Source of the DNA: Micromussa lordhowensis
Lineage: Eukaryota; Cnidaria; Anthozoa; Scleractinia; Lobophylliidae
NCBI GenBank assembly: GCA_964020085.1
Contig: OZ026598.1
Span: 6,759,424-6,823,423 of the forward strand
Reading direction: 5' to 3'
DNA: 64,000 bases
This document shows, piece after piece, positions 1 to 10,870 of this stretch (position 1 is its first letter; every line of letters starts with the position of its first letter). The notes beneath the pieces were generated by a model. It did no database searches and had not been told where the DNA came from. It worked only from the letters and a program-made list of their open reading frames with translations. The position numbers and the translations under genes were made by a program.

Positions 1-1030
1 TTAGTTTAGGTAGGACAGCTGATGATATTGCAATCAATCCTATGTGTAATAAGCTGCTGTCAAAAAATAACTTAATATTTATCACTGTATAAGCAACATA
101 AAGATGACAATGCTTTGTCAATTAAGGTTCACTATGACAAAAATGATATTAAAAGACATTTTGAATGTTGTTTGGGTAACTGACTTTCGTGATGTTTTCT
201 CTTTTTGTTGTTTCTATATATTTTTTTTAAGGGTAAACTTTATTTTGCAAACTCTAACGTTACTTACAATATTAAGTTGCTGCTGCACACAATACTATCA
301 TTACTTACACTACTAATACTTTTTAAACCAAACTAAAAATGAAAAAGGAAAATACAAAAATGTAGAAATGGCACATCCCTCGAGACAAAGATATTTGGCG
401 CAGCTTATGTACATAGTGCTGTTCATTTTGCAGTGAATTTCCTCAGTGTGTTTCTTTTAAACGCAATTGTACTTTCACACATGATCTTTTCACTGAGTAA
501 AACTCTGAAAATTTCAAAGTTGGGGGAGGTTTAATTAAACCACGAAAGAAAGATATAATATTTTGCAATAATAACATAATGATTGTGGGCTTGAGAAATA
601 TTTAATTCAGGCTTATAGCCATACAAAATATCCGTTGCGTTTTAAACACGGAGCGAGCCTATAAATGAAGGCTGAGCGGCTCAGGCCGTCCATCGCAAAT
701 TGGAATACTCCGCTTTAATTGGCTTATTCACCCAGGCGTGTCGTAGTCCCGCGAAATTCGTACGAAGTTATATTTCAGGCGACCGCACAAGGGAAGGTTT
801 TTCGTTTGTTTGATTTCTTTGTAATACGGTCAGCGAAAACAACAAGAATGGCATCTACAGAAGAAGAATTTAGACAGGTATCGTACTTCATATACATGCA
901 TTTTACCTTCTTATTTTTGTTGTTTCACTTGTGAAAGCATATCGATTGTTTTCGAGTTGTTTACTCAACATAAATGCTGTGTTTTAGCCAATAAAGTGCA
1001 AACCACTGGTCTTTTCCGATCTCTTTTAGT
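1..1030. other. Mostly non-coding left flank
   Basis: No convincing gene is seen before the LINE relic. Homopolymer-rich, AT-rich sequence fills most of it. The only suggestive piece is a TATA-like motif at 660-665 followed by a short ATG-initiated exon candidate (listed separately). Confidence 0.5.
660..877 (+). promoter_or_regulatory. Possible TATA promoter and first exon
   Basis: A TATAAA at 660-665 is followed by a leader and an ATG at 848. That ATG opens a ten-codon reading (MASTEEEFRQ) ending at a CAG|GTATCG splice-donor-like junction at 877/878. This is the form of a 5' exon whose downstream exons I could not find; the next 2 kb is a LINE relic on the other strand. It could be chance, or the head of another repeat. 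Product unknown. Confidence 0.2.
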
Positions 1031-1042
1031 TCCACCAGCTGA

Positions 1043-1310
1043 TTACCCTTTGCCAAAAAGTTTGAGTATTGGGGCATTCATATAGAAGGTGAAGTTAGAG
1101 TAAAAGGTATGAATCCATTTTCGAAACATCGGGCCAAAGTTTATCACCTCGAGTACTTTGAACAGATAATTCCATTCTAGAGAATCAAACGCCTTTTCAA
1201 AATCTATAAAAAGCAACATGCCTGGCAAGTTTTCTTTCCTCACAGATTCAATGACATCGGAAATCAATCGAATATTTTCTCCAATAAAAAATTCGAAATA
1301 AGCCCTGAGT
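1043..1310 (-). pseudogene. LINE reverse transcriptase fragment
   Basis: The frame carries IGENIRLISDVIES upstream and LLFIDFEKAFDSLEW downstream. The latter is the classic non-LTR RT block with the first catalytic Asp (FIDFEKAFD). The fragment ends before the YADD box, so it cannot be active. It lies just 3' of the endonuclease remnant of the same element, but the linker that should separate EN and RT is largely deleted. Confidence 0.8.
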
Positions 1311-1335
1311 AATCCAATCTATGCTGTATTCCAAT

Positions 1336-1878
1336 CTATACTATGGCTTGGGTGACATTTTTCCTACTGCTGATATCTTTTCCGCCTTTTTTATCAATAT
1401 TTTTAAGAGGGCAGTTAAAATCTCCTTCCAGTACGAGATTTAAACTTATATAGGGGCGTAACTTACTTGTTAGTTCAGTATAAAAATCGGCCTGAAGATT
1501 GTGGTCATTGGGAGCGTAAATATTGGCCATACAAAACTTTTCGTCTTGTATTGTAAGATTAACAATAAGGACTCTTCCATGTTTGTCACAAGTTGCGCTA
1601 ATGTTTTCAACTTTTACAGTTGGCATCACACCTCTGATGTATTTTGTGCCATGGGAATAGAAAATGTCTCCTCCCCATTCCGCGCGCCAGGCATTGTCGA
1701 TTGTCTTATCGCTATAGGTTTCTTGTAAAAAAATTCCATCATATTTGCCATTATAAAGCCACCGAAATAAATTTCTGCGTTTGATCGCCCTGTTTATACC
1801 TCTTAACGAAATACAGTACACTTCAGATTCATCATAGCATGTACGATTAAACTCTATCACTTTAGTACAAGGCTGCAA
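1336..1878 (-). pseudogene. LINE AP-type endonuclease domain remnant
   Basis: A 180-codon open frame with features of the exonuclease-endonuclease-phosphatase fold of LINE ORF2: GIFLQETYSD (catalytic Glu block), ANIYAPNDH (catalytic Asn/Asp block) and VLEGDFNCPL (GDFN block). The usual C-terminal SDH block is missing because the frame stops at 1336. In an intact LINE this domain nicks target DNA for target-primed reverse transcription. Confidence 0.8.
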
Positions 1879-2356
1879 ACAAACACTTCTGGTCCAGAAG
1901 GTGTGTCAAACAAAACACTACTAAAGAGCATTACACACATTAAAACATCCGAAAAAATACAGATACCGATTAAGCCGCTTTCAGGCTTGTTGTATAGAGG
2001 AGAAATTGCTGTTAGTTTGGATAGGCGCTAGGAGTCAGATTTTGTGAGTTTAATGAAAGCAACAAAAAGGCAAAGATGATCACGAACGCTGTTTATGGAC
2101 GGGTTAAAAATTTGACTATTAAGTGTAAATTAACTGAAGTCCTGTTTAATCCTCATGGCTACATATTCCGACAAACAACCGAAAATAAAGTTAAATGTCA
2201 TATAAATCCTCCTGGCTATAAATTCCAACTGGTTGGTCATCTAATGATAATTTCACAAAGATTTTACCGTCTATCGTCCTAGCACTGTAAAGAGCTCACG
2301 TCGCATTATTGTACACAATACTAGCGCCTTGAAAGATAAGGCTCATATTTGGATTC

Positions 2357-2512
2357 CTAAGACTTTTGCGAACTCCATATGCAGTAGTTCAGTTCCTTCT
2401 TTGTACGATATGATTTGAATCTAACAATAATCGGCCTGGGTCTGCTTCGGTTCCTTCTTATAAACATGTCATCGTCGTAACACGAGGCCAATTCGTAGCG
2501 GTCTTCAAACAT
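2357..2512 (-). pseudogene. LINE ORF1 nucleic-acid-binding remnant
   Basis: A 51-codon reading from an ATG at 2512 contains RPRPIIVRFKSYRTKKEL, which resembles the RRM/CTD boundary of L1-type ORF1 proteins. It ends at a TAG. Its order and strand fit the coiled-coil piece upstream and the endonuclease downstream. Confidence 0.6.
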
Positions 2513-2959
2513 CGTTTAAAACACGTAAACGTTAAGTTTTATTCACAACAACGAGTTTGACTGAAAATAGAACAAAATAAACAATTATTTACAACTTAAA
2601 GACAGAAAGAACTAACTACGAAAACACAGACTTACAGCTTTTTCCCGCAATGACTGATAGGCCTCTGGGCGACGATGATCGCGAGGGAACTTATAATAAG
2701 GAACAATAATAATGACAACTAGCTCTAGTAACCCGAGGATAGAAAAAACGTTTGTTTGACCGTTGCCACCGAATTTAAAACTACTAGCCTTATTAGCATA
2801 ATAGCCTGGCGCGCGCGAAAATATCTAATGTCCCAGTGGGCCTCTTAGGGCAGAATAGCACGAAAGTTACAAAACATTCTGTTGCAAATGTCGATATCGT
2901 CACGTCGAATCGTAACATTGAGCGCATTTCCAAGTGTAATAACTTGCTCGGCTAGGTTT

Positions 2960-3282
2960 TCGGCTAGGTTTTCCTTTATTTTTATCAGTAGAACTCCAGT
3001 GACTTCTGAAGTTCGTTGTGCTGTTCACGAATGGCTTTGTTTTCTTCAAGCAGACCCAAGCAGTTTGCTTGTATTTTCTTGGATGTGACGGTTTAAGACT
3101 TTCCAGATGTCTTCCAGTTCCGCCATGTTAGATTTTGCAAATTTCACGGATTTTGCAGGCGGCTTCTTGGTTTTCGGAGAACTGCTATCACTGCTTCGTT
3201 TACCCGGGAAATAGTATGTTACTTGCGGTCTTCCGCCATTAGACCCCAGGTCTCGTTTTGTTGTTGTTGTTATTTTTTCCAA
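2960..3282 (-). pseudogene. LINE ORF1 coiled-coil remnant, frameshifted
   Basis: The first frame (3282-3046) is basic and then enters a helical stretch (MAELEDIWKVLNRHIQENT). A frameshift near 3050 moves the coiled coil into another frame that continues as ENKAIREQHNELQKSLEF before a TGA. This is the usual N-terminal plan of L1/Tx1 ORF1 proteins, here broken. Confidence 0.55.
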
Positions 3283-3866
3283 TAAATAGGGAAAGCAAGA
3301 AGCACAAAGATATTATCTGGCTTAGGATAAGCGAATTTACTACCTTCTACAGTCAATATGCATCTGTTACATATGGTCTTGACGTTCTTTCATTTACCGT
3401 ACAGTGACTGAAACCTTTGTGTACGGTCAAATTTAATTGTAACATTATAACGCTGCCCGAGATAGGGAGCTTATGAGTTACTATATAAGAGATTCAAAAA
3501 CGTAAAAATCACGCCATTCACGATGTACATGTCCATACACGAAAATGGACGCGTACAGGGTAAATAATAGTACGTATTACTTTGTGTTGTGTGTAAGTTT
3601 GTCAGGCAGTATATTGCATTAAGCCCATGAATTTAGCGCGATGCTGAGTCACTGATCATGAAGAGAAGTTATCAAATGTATATTACATTTTCGAACGTAT
3701 GTACTACAAACAGACCTCACATTCAAAACAGAAGGAAGAAAACAAGTTTCATTATATTTATTTAGTTGTTCCAACTGATTTAAGAGTTCTACAGTATAAC
3801 GATATGCCATGATCTGTTCAATGTAGTGGCCGCTGATGTCCTCTTCGCTATCAATGAAAAACCTTT

Positions 3867-3918
3867 GGTTGTATACATGTTGTATACGGTTGTATACATG
3901 TTGTATACGGTTGTATAC
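3867..3918. repeat. 21-bp tandem repeat (about 2.5 copies)
   Basis: The unit GGTTGTATACATGTTGTATAC starts at 3867 and again at 3888, with a third partial copy at 3909. Each unit itself contains two GTATAC palindromes. Confidence 0.85.
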
Positions 3919-4354
3919 TGTGAAACTCTATAAATACACTTAGCAGGGTGATACTTTTGTCTTTTGCTTAAAACCCGTTTACAACTTCCAATTACAAACC
4001 GACGTTTGTCGTGACAATATTTGTGATAAGCTTTCCCTTTATAAAACGGAACTGAAAAATTGATAAATTTCATTTCGGCTCAACTTGTGTGAGGTATTTA
4101 GCTACTGCAGGTGGTTTCGCAGCTATGGTAGCATCAGCCATTCACAAGTTCCATTTTATTGGCGTTTGACGTGACAGTATTTGTGATATGCTCTCTCCTT
4201 GTACAACTAAATTAAATTTTACAAATTTCATTTAGGCTCAAAATGTTTAAGGTATTTAGCTGGTACAGGTGATTTGGCAGATGAGGGAATTCAAAATTTC
4301 TGCTAAAATGTAATTCAAAAATAATGTACTGAGAAATGTGCAGAGTCTAGCGTA

Positions 4355-4423
4355 CAATTAACAATTATTCGATGAGCGCGCGTTGGATATGAGATGATCA
4401 TAGCCAACGAGGCGCGTAGCGCA

Positions 4424-4493
<70 letters not shown>

Positions 4494-4605
4494 AATCATA
4501 TAGAAAACTAGACTACAATAAAAACAAAAAGGCCCAAAAATCAAGCGTACGCTCCCATTTTTGTAGATCATGGATCCAGTTTTTAATAATAGACAATACA
4601 CCATA
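4355..4605. repeat. Palindromic interspersed element, copy 1
   Basis: Two arms around GATATGAGATGATCATAGCC and its complement form a near-perfect hairpin centred near 4418, bounded by ACAATTATTC-type ends. A further conserved tail runs to a segment related to ATCCAGTTTTTAATAA. The same family recurs at 52415-52712 and, truncated by the window edge, at 63892-64000. Probably a non-autonomous foldback/MITE family. Confidence 0.7.
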
Positions 4606-5420
4606 GGCATAAGGCTTAAGGGAGAGATCTTTCATCGTGCAGATTTTATAGATATAGCAAACTGAAATATATGGACATAATCGGGCAGCAAATGTATTAC
4701 TTGCACTACACCGCCGTTTCATTGGGACAGGTAGTTGGTTATCGACTGGAGAGAGGGATCGGTACGTTTGATTGGCTTCAAAATCTAGGAAGAAGAGGTC
4801 ACTCAGCAAAGCTAAAACACAACGAGAGATGTAATAAATTTGAAGCCATCGAATTTTGCGTTATAGCTGATAGTGAGTTTCACGCAGCAAATTTGCGAAC
4901 ACTATAAACCTTGATATAAGCTTTTAAGTCCTTATAAAATAGGCATTCTGGAAGACCAATTTTTAATGAGAAAAAAAATTAATAATTCAAAAAAAAAAGC
5001 GGCAACGACAACAATAAAAAGATGCACCAATTGCTTCTATCTTTCTCTGTCGTGCTGAAGGGAACAAGCTCAAGTCTTAAGTTCTGGATTGCCATATCTT
5101 CTTGTGGGGGAAAGTCGTCGTCTGCGTATGATGCGTGGGTGGTCAAATATGCATATGATCAGTGCACGTGCTTGAACTATTTTTGGTTGCACGGTTTTGG
5201 ATCGATTCATAAATTGTACAAATCTTGTCAAATATTACAGACAACAGAGCCTATGTTTGATCATTTAGATGTACGACTTTTTTATTTTAGTTTTCCCAAT
5301 ATTTTGCTTTTGATCATAACGTACAAAAACTGATTTTACACAACTACTAGATATAACGACTGTGTGTCGGTTAACGAAAATTATTATCCTTGGTAAGTCA
5401 GAATTTTGGGAAAATAAATC

Positions 5421-5428
<8 letters not shown>

Positions 5429-5452
<24 letters not shown>

Positions 5453-5588
5453 GTGTGTAGTATCGCTGTATATTTTTACTCGTTGTTTGTATTTTGACTC
5501 GCCCTACGGGATCGTCAAAATACTGCACAACTCGTAAAAATATACAGCGATACTACACACCAAAACGTTTAATAAGATATATTTATTA
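5429..5588. repeat. Inverted-repeat MITE-like element
   Basis: The arm AAATCTCTTATTAGACGTTT, continuing GGTGTGTAGTATCGCTGTAT, is mirrored on the right by its complement ending at the AATAAGAT side. Arms are about 60 bp around a spacer of about 40 bp. No coding capacity. Confidence 0.75.
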
Positions 5589-6632
5589 ATTGACTGACAG
5601 AAACACTTGCGCAAATGTATCTCTGTTGTATTTAATAGACAAACGTGACTGAGCTATTCCATTTCCGTTGCATAGGAAAGAAAAATATAGCGTTCCTATC
5701 GTTCCTTGTTCCATTTATCAGATTATCACAGCAATGATAAATGGAAGTGAAACTCAAAAAAGGACAGCAGCAAAAACGAAAAAAAAAATGAAAGCTAGTA
5801 AAAAAACGGCATGTCTTAAATATAGAAAAATAATAAAAAGACAGCAAAAAAAAATTCATGAATAAATGAAAGAAAGAAAGCTCGTCGATATCAGGGACAA
5901 CATCAACATTTCCTACAACCATCTAATCGCGGACAACATTGAAACAATGGACAGTTCGAGTTAACAACGAGGTGAAAGTATTTGTTTTTATATTTTTTCT
6001 CGGAAAAAAAATTATGTATATACATATTTTCTTGGAGCCATATATGAATATAGTTTGAACAAGAGGTCCGAATCTTTTTCAAATTATCATGGAAAAAGAA
6101 ATATCGAACGGATGAATAACCGAAATTGCTATATATTTTAATGACTAGTATATCGCTGTTTTGTTGGCAAGTTCACTTTAAAATTCCTTGAGGTTCAAAA
6201 TTTAATTTAGATTTGTCATTAGAAAAACGGAACATCACGTTTCAGACGTTTAGCTGCTACAGGTGCTATGTACAGAGAAAACGACTGGATAAATATTACA
6301 CAAACAAACAGGCTCCGAAGAAACGACCAAGAAAGAAAACGATTATGCTTCTTAAGATTGTTCTCTTAATTTTTCCTATTTTTTTTTTCTTATTTTTTCC
6401 TTGACATGTAGTTTGTGTAAAACAGTAGTAGTATAAACTATCAAAATTCCCCGTGCAGTATCAAATATGAAAGGAAATAAATCCTCCCCCTATATCAAAA
6501 CAGCCTATCAGAAAATCCAATAAAACCTGGTATAAGCCCTAAGTTTTAATTTTAAACCTTTACACAACTGTTCGAGAGTCGAAAAACAACTTGGCTTGAG
6601 TTAAACAGGTGCAACAAAGCAAACATTCTGGG

Positions 6633-6640
6633 GCATAAAA
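6633..6640 (+). promoter_or_regulatory. Possible TATA box of MMP-A
   Basis: A CATAAAAA motif lies 40-47 bp upstream of the ATG at 6680. Transcription starting about 30 bp downstream would skip the ATG at 6641 and favour the one at 6680, which also gives a cleaner signal peptide. Confidence 0.35.
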
Positions 6641-6679
6641 ATGCAGGTCATTCTCAAGGCAGAGTCGACTGTTGCCAAA

Positions 6680-8366
6680 ATGTCGTCTCTATCACTTTTG
6701 GTTGTATTGCTCGCGGCATTTGTGACTGTCAACGCAGAAGACGAAGAAACATTCGCGCTGGTAAGAAAATAAGGGGTAGAATAGCAAAGGGAAAAAATGT
6801 CCCGTTTTTAAAAGGTATATATAAAATAAGCCGGTCTTCAACTAGGGACACAAGAAAGTTGCTGCCCGGCCACAGCGTAAGTCTAAGCTGTTGTTGAAAC
6901 TTGGTTTAGAGATTATCTACTTCTGATTTGCAATTTGTGCTGCAAAATCACGAGGAGCTATCTATAAAAGAATGTCCAATGGTAAACAACCGTTTCTTCG
7001 AGACTGTTGCTCTTAAGAAATTGAAAAGCTTACTATAGAGGTTGAGAAACTAACCAGAAATTAAATCGATAGACACAAGTCGGTGTTGTTACGAGAAGAT
7101 GTGCTCTACCAACAGGACGAGAAAAAAGGCAAACATGTCTAGTCATAAAAAAGGCAAATTACTTAATTCTAAATGACTAAAGACAGAAACCATTCGCGAA
7201 AGAACAAAGTTTCACAATTCTCTCTTTCTTTCTTTTTGCAAAAATCATTAGAAATACCTCAACCAGTTTCACTACCTCTCGATGTCGAGATCGGGTAACC
7301 ATGACGTCGAGAAAGCCATCACCAACTTTCAACGCTTCGCTGGCCTGAAGGTAACTGGTCGCCTGGACAGAGCTACGATAGATCTTATGAAGAAGCCACG
7401 CTGTGGCATGCCTGATGACCAAGCTGGCGAAACCCGTTTACGCCGTTACGCAACATATAGCAGATGGGGGAAAAGGGCTCTGACGTACTACATTCAACAT
7501 GGCCGGGATCTAAGTAGATCTCAACAAGATCGTATATTTGCAAAGGCATTGCAATACTGGGCTGCCGTGTCTTCGTTGTCTTTTAGAAAAGTAAACAGTC
7601 CATATTCAGCGGACCTAAAAATAAGGTAAGTATCTTTGCCTTATCTAATGATTCCTCTTTCTCTATCAGCAAAGTACATGCAGCAGATAAAAGTAATCAG
7701 AATGAAAGAAAAAAAAAACTAGTAAAAAATTGTACGATACATGTATTTATTTCCTCATTAAATTTTCCCTTCCGCATTGTATTTTATGTATGATCTTGAG
7801 CGATTAATTGATTCTTGTCGCGTTTCTAACATGACGCTCCACTGTTTGTTATTGCCCCATTGCCTCTTGTGACACCAAATCAAGCTTTATCAATAACAAT
7901 TATCTGGAAACCGCGTGAAGGACTCCAACAAAGCAAATATTATCTACGCCATTTCCATGTTGTTTTAGCTCTTGTTTTTACAATTCGTAGCTTCGGAACT
8001 AGAACGCACGAAGGCACTAATGCTGAGCGCACCTGTGGAAGTCCGTTTGATGGTTCAGGCAATGTTTTAGCACATGCCTACTACCCTTCAGATGGACGCG
8101 CTCATTTCGATGAGGACGAGTGGTTCACTGATGGAACATCAAGAGGAACAAACCTTCTGTGGGTTGCTACCCACGAATTTGGTCATTCACTTGGTTTGAA
8201 ACACTCCAACGTGAGAGGTGCCATCATGTACCCCTATTACACTGGTTACGTTCCCAACATGAGGCTTCATTCTGACGACGTCAATGGCATTCGATCTCTT
8301 TACGGTAAGAAATCACGAATAGTGCTGCATGACGTACCCCAACTGCACCTTAACTCAGCATCTTGA
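6680..8366 (+). CDS. MMP-A: secreted matrix metalloproteinase, 3 exons
   Basis: Exons 6680-6760, 7252-7625 and 7991-8366 join in frame (phases 0 and 2) into 276 residues. Residues 1-18 are a signal peptide (hydrophobic [13 protein letters not shown]), then an acidic EDEE stretch. A peptidoglycan-binding-like propeptide follows, with the cysteine switch PRCGMPD (Cys78). The catalytic domain has the HFDEDE calcium/zinc segment, [11 protein letters not shown] (His213, Glu214, His217, His223) and the Met-turn AIMYP (Met231). There is no furin site and no hemopexin domain, so the plan is matrilysin-like. An in-frame ATG at 6641 would add 13 residues. A GTAAG donor-like site after SLYG (about 8304) could lead to another exon, but I find none; as read, the gene ends KSRIVLHDV...* at 8366. 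The left breakpoint of the tandem duplication falls in intron 1. Confidence 0.85.
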
Positions 8367-8462
8367 AAAGCTTAGCCTAAAATTTTCAAATTCTTCGTTT
8401 GTAACGCGTGTTAATCTTCTCCATCCCTAACCATCCTAGTTCCTTGATGGTGTATTATGTAA

Positions 8463-8605
8463 TATATCAAACACGAGTGACAGTGTTTCATCGGATATCC
8501 ACACACCGAGAAGAGAGTTGAAATACGACGCGCAGCGCAGTATTTTTGACGAAATTCGAGGTGTTTGGATAGCCGATGAAACACTGTCTGGAGTGTTTGA
8601 TATAT
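8463..8605. repeat. Foldback element, 143 bp
   Basis: The left arm TATATCAAACACGAGTGACA, continuing GTGTTTCATCGG, is mirrored by CCGATGAAACACTGT and GGAGTGTTTGATATA. The second-unit copy (23710-23861) keeps nine more bases of the right arm (CACTCGTGT), so this copy has a small arm deletion. Confidence 0.8.
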
Positions 8606-9924
8606 CTTCTCAATCGAAGCAAAAACTAAGGAGAAAATCAAGAGGTAAAATTGTCAAAATCTATGCTTGTTAAGACCGGGTATCAAAACCTCCTTCACGG
8701 TTGTGATTTTCTTTGTTTTAGCTTGATGAATTATTAATGAGTTTGAGAACACCCTTTGAAGTGTTTCTTTCTTAATAAACTACGATTTTCATGTTTCCGT
8801 CAATTTAAAGGTGATTTTGTACGTAGCCAAAATAACTCAAGATTTCGTGACTGAGCTGCAAAGACCACGATGTCCGATTTAGCTGCGTCAGTTTCACACT
8901 CCATTTAAAGTTGTTTACAGTCTCGAAACAATAACTCACAGCAACAAACATTACTTCGCATCCAGTGAATGAAAATGAGAAAATGTGCTTCAGTCTACTA
9001 AAAGTTACTGTCGTGCTATGTAGTGAATAAAACACCATTTCCAAATACAGAACGTAAAAATTTTATCCAACATATTCTGAAGTACAAATTACTTTGTCTC
9101 CATCCGACCCTTCAGAGCGGAAAAACTCAATAAGCATGCACGGGTTTTGACAGAAATGGCGGGAATATTGTAATATTGCATGAAAGATGGAAAAATTAAA
9201 TGCCTCCAAAGTAGGCCCGGGGAACCCATCCCACCTCCCGAGGTCAATATTGATAGCCATAAAAATTATTCAGTTATCATCTCCCACACTTTTGCTGCAT
9301 TGTTTTGTCTTGGCCAATGTGTTTTTAGTGTATGTCTTCATGTTACAGGTGGCTAATGGAAGCCCAAGGACGTCAGTGACATTTACAGGCTTATACAGTC
9401 ACCAGAATAATTAGATGCCTTTAGCATAATGAAGCTGTAATTAAAAATACTGGTTCATTAAAGCCTCACAGAAAACGAATGCATGTTGTCTTGATTCTAC
9501 TCTTTTATTTAAAATTCATGTTTCCCCTTCTATTCGTTCATGCAAGGATGACCGTGATTTTAACAGTAAAGCGAGCGAGTGACGTCGTGACTCAGACGAC
9601 GCTCAGACAAACAAACCGGAATGGCGGACGATATTTCTAAAACACTTTCTAAAACAGCCGGTGTTCCTAAATCACATTTTTAAAACGAAAACGTCGCCTA
9701 TAATTCCCTCTGGTTCTCACAGAACACGCTGATGTTGTATGAGCCTCGCGGCGGGGAATATAATCATTTGCATTCTATTTTTTAGCCTCGATCATGCGCT
9801 TCGCTATTGTATTACGTGCGCTAAAGAACTTCATATAATAAGTCTATTATCGTATTCATTGGTTCCTAATCTCTTGGAGGACATACCCAAGGAAAGATCC
9901 ATGGACGTTATTAAGATATATATA

Positions 9925-10158
9925 CTTATTAAAAACTGGATCATTGGATAAAAGCTCAAAATGAATGATAGTTTATAACAGTCGATGATAGTGCACGATA
10001 GTTGTGGTCAAACGGAAGCGCGCACTTCGACTATCATGCGGCGCCGTTTGACCCGAGCTTTTACGCTGTGTACGTTCAGGCGCTCATGTGCGCGCGCTAA
10101 TGACGCGAAAATCGTACGCAGTAGGGATGCGCAATGCAATTCTGAGCAATAACCTCAA

Positions 10159-10192
<34 letters not shown>

Positions 10193-10200
10193 GAGATAGT
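9925..10200. repeat. Degraded interspersed element
   Basis: ATTAAAAACTGGATCATTGGATA occurs near 9928 and again near 10159, flanking a GC-rich imperfect hairpin (GTCAAACGG ... CCGTTTGAC). The same phrase, inverted, occurs in the element at 52.7 kb, so these are fragments of one dispersed family. Duplicated at about 25.39-25.66 kb. Confidence 0.5.
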
Positions 10201-10870
10201 TTTTGGCAACATGGAATTTATTTCTTAAATTCAGCATTCGAATAGCTCGGTTCTATTTCAGTCGATTATTGGCAAAGTTTTCAAATAGTATTATGCCATA
10301 GGACGTTTACAATAGGCCCATGGGTCTAGGATTTTCCCCGTTTTATGAAAGCTATTTCCCCACCCTCCGGTAAATTCCCACGGGAAACTGAATTACGGAT
10401 ACCTCTTCGATCCAGAGGGTCAGTACTAAGATTGGGACGAGGAAAACCCGCGCCATGTACGAGGCGGTTAGTTACATTCAAGTGCCAGACAAGACGCACT
10501 TACATATAGCAAGAACCTTCGTTCCTCAACTAGCTCAAACGAATAAGTCCATTTATAACATTAAATTTGACATACACTTGCAAGTTACAATTACTAACAG
10601 ACCCCGTAGGAGAACCCGTTAAAGCAGGAGTCTGCACTCCCCTGTTGACACATATTTTGCCAATAAGCACAGATATATATGTACATATGGCATTCCCTTT
10701 GCATTCACCCTTAACTAACTTAGTTACTACCAAGTGTTGTGCAAACCATTTGAGCAATAAAAGACTCATTTTGGACTTTCAGATTTGGCAGTCTTTCGAG
10801 GTCAACTTTGGTTTCCTAGCTACTGTCTTTTTTGATCAGGTTTACGGCAGTAATTATTTTGTAAACAAAC

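Larger units (their letters stand above)
1030..3285 (-). mobile_element. Decayed L1/Tx1-like LINE (ORF1 + EN + RT remnants)
   Basis: Reading the minus strand, four pieces appear in the order expected of an L1-type non-LTR retrotransposon: an ORF1 coiled-coil N-terminus (3282-2960), an ORF1 nucleic-acid-binding segment (2512-2357), an endonuclease domain (1878-1336) and a reverse transcriptase segment (about 1310-1043). Stops and frame changes separate them, and most of RT is missing. The element is a dead copy. The clade call (L1/Tx1-like) rests on the ORF1 segment RPRPIIVRF and the RT motif LLFIDFEKAFDSLEW, recognised by eye. Confidence 0.75.
3290..6630. other. Non-coding region with small repeats
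   Basis: No gene is recognised between the LINE relic and MMP-A. The stretch holds a 21-bp tandem repeat (3867-3918), a palindromic interspersed element (about 4355-4605) and an inverted-repeat element (5429-5588), listed separately. The other open frames are short and A-rich or T-rich. Confidence 0.5.
8367..10870. other. Intergenic DNA between MMP-A and MMP-B
   Basis: No gene is recognised. It holds an AATAAA at 8774-8779 (possible MMP-A polyadenylation signal), the foldback at 8463-8605 and a degraded interspersed element around 9925-10200. In that element the phrase TTAAAAACTGGATCATTGGA occurs twice. Everything here is repeated in the second unit. Confidence 0.6.

Noticed and set aside
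3867..3918. CRISPR-like repeats here or in the 38.6-39.4 kb array
   Set aside because: The repeats are contiguous or degenerate without unique spacers, and the DNA is clearly eukaryotic.
8304..9400. Linker and ShKT exons for MMP-A
   Set aside because: A donor-like GGTAAG follows SLYG, but no Thr/Pro linker or six-cysteine exon is visible downstream, and the frame ends normally at 8366.
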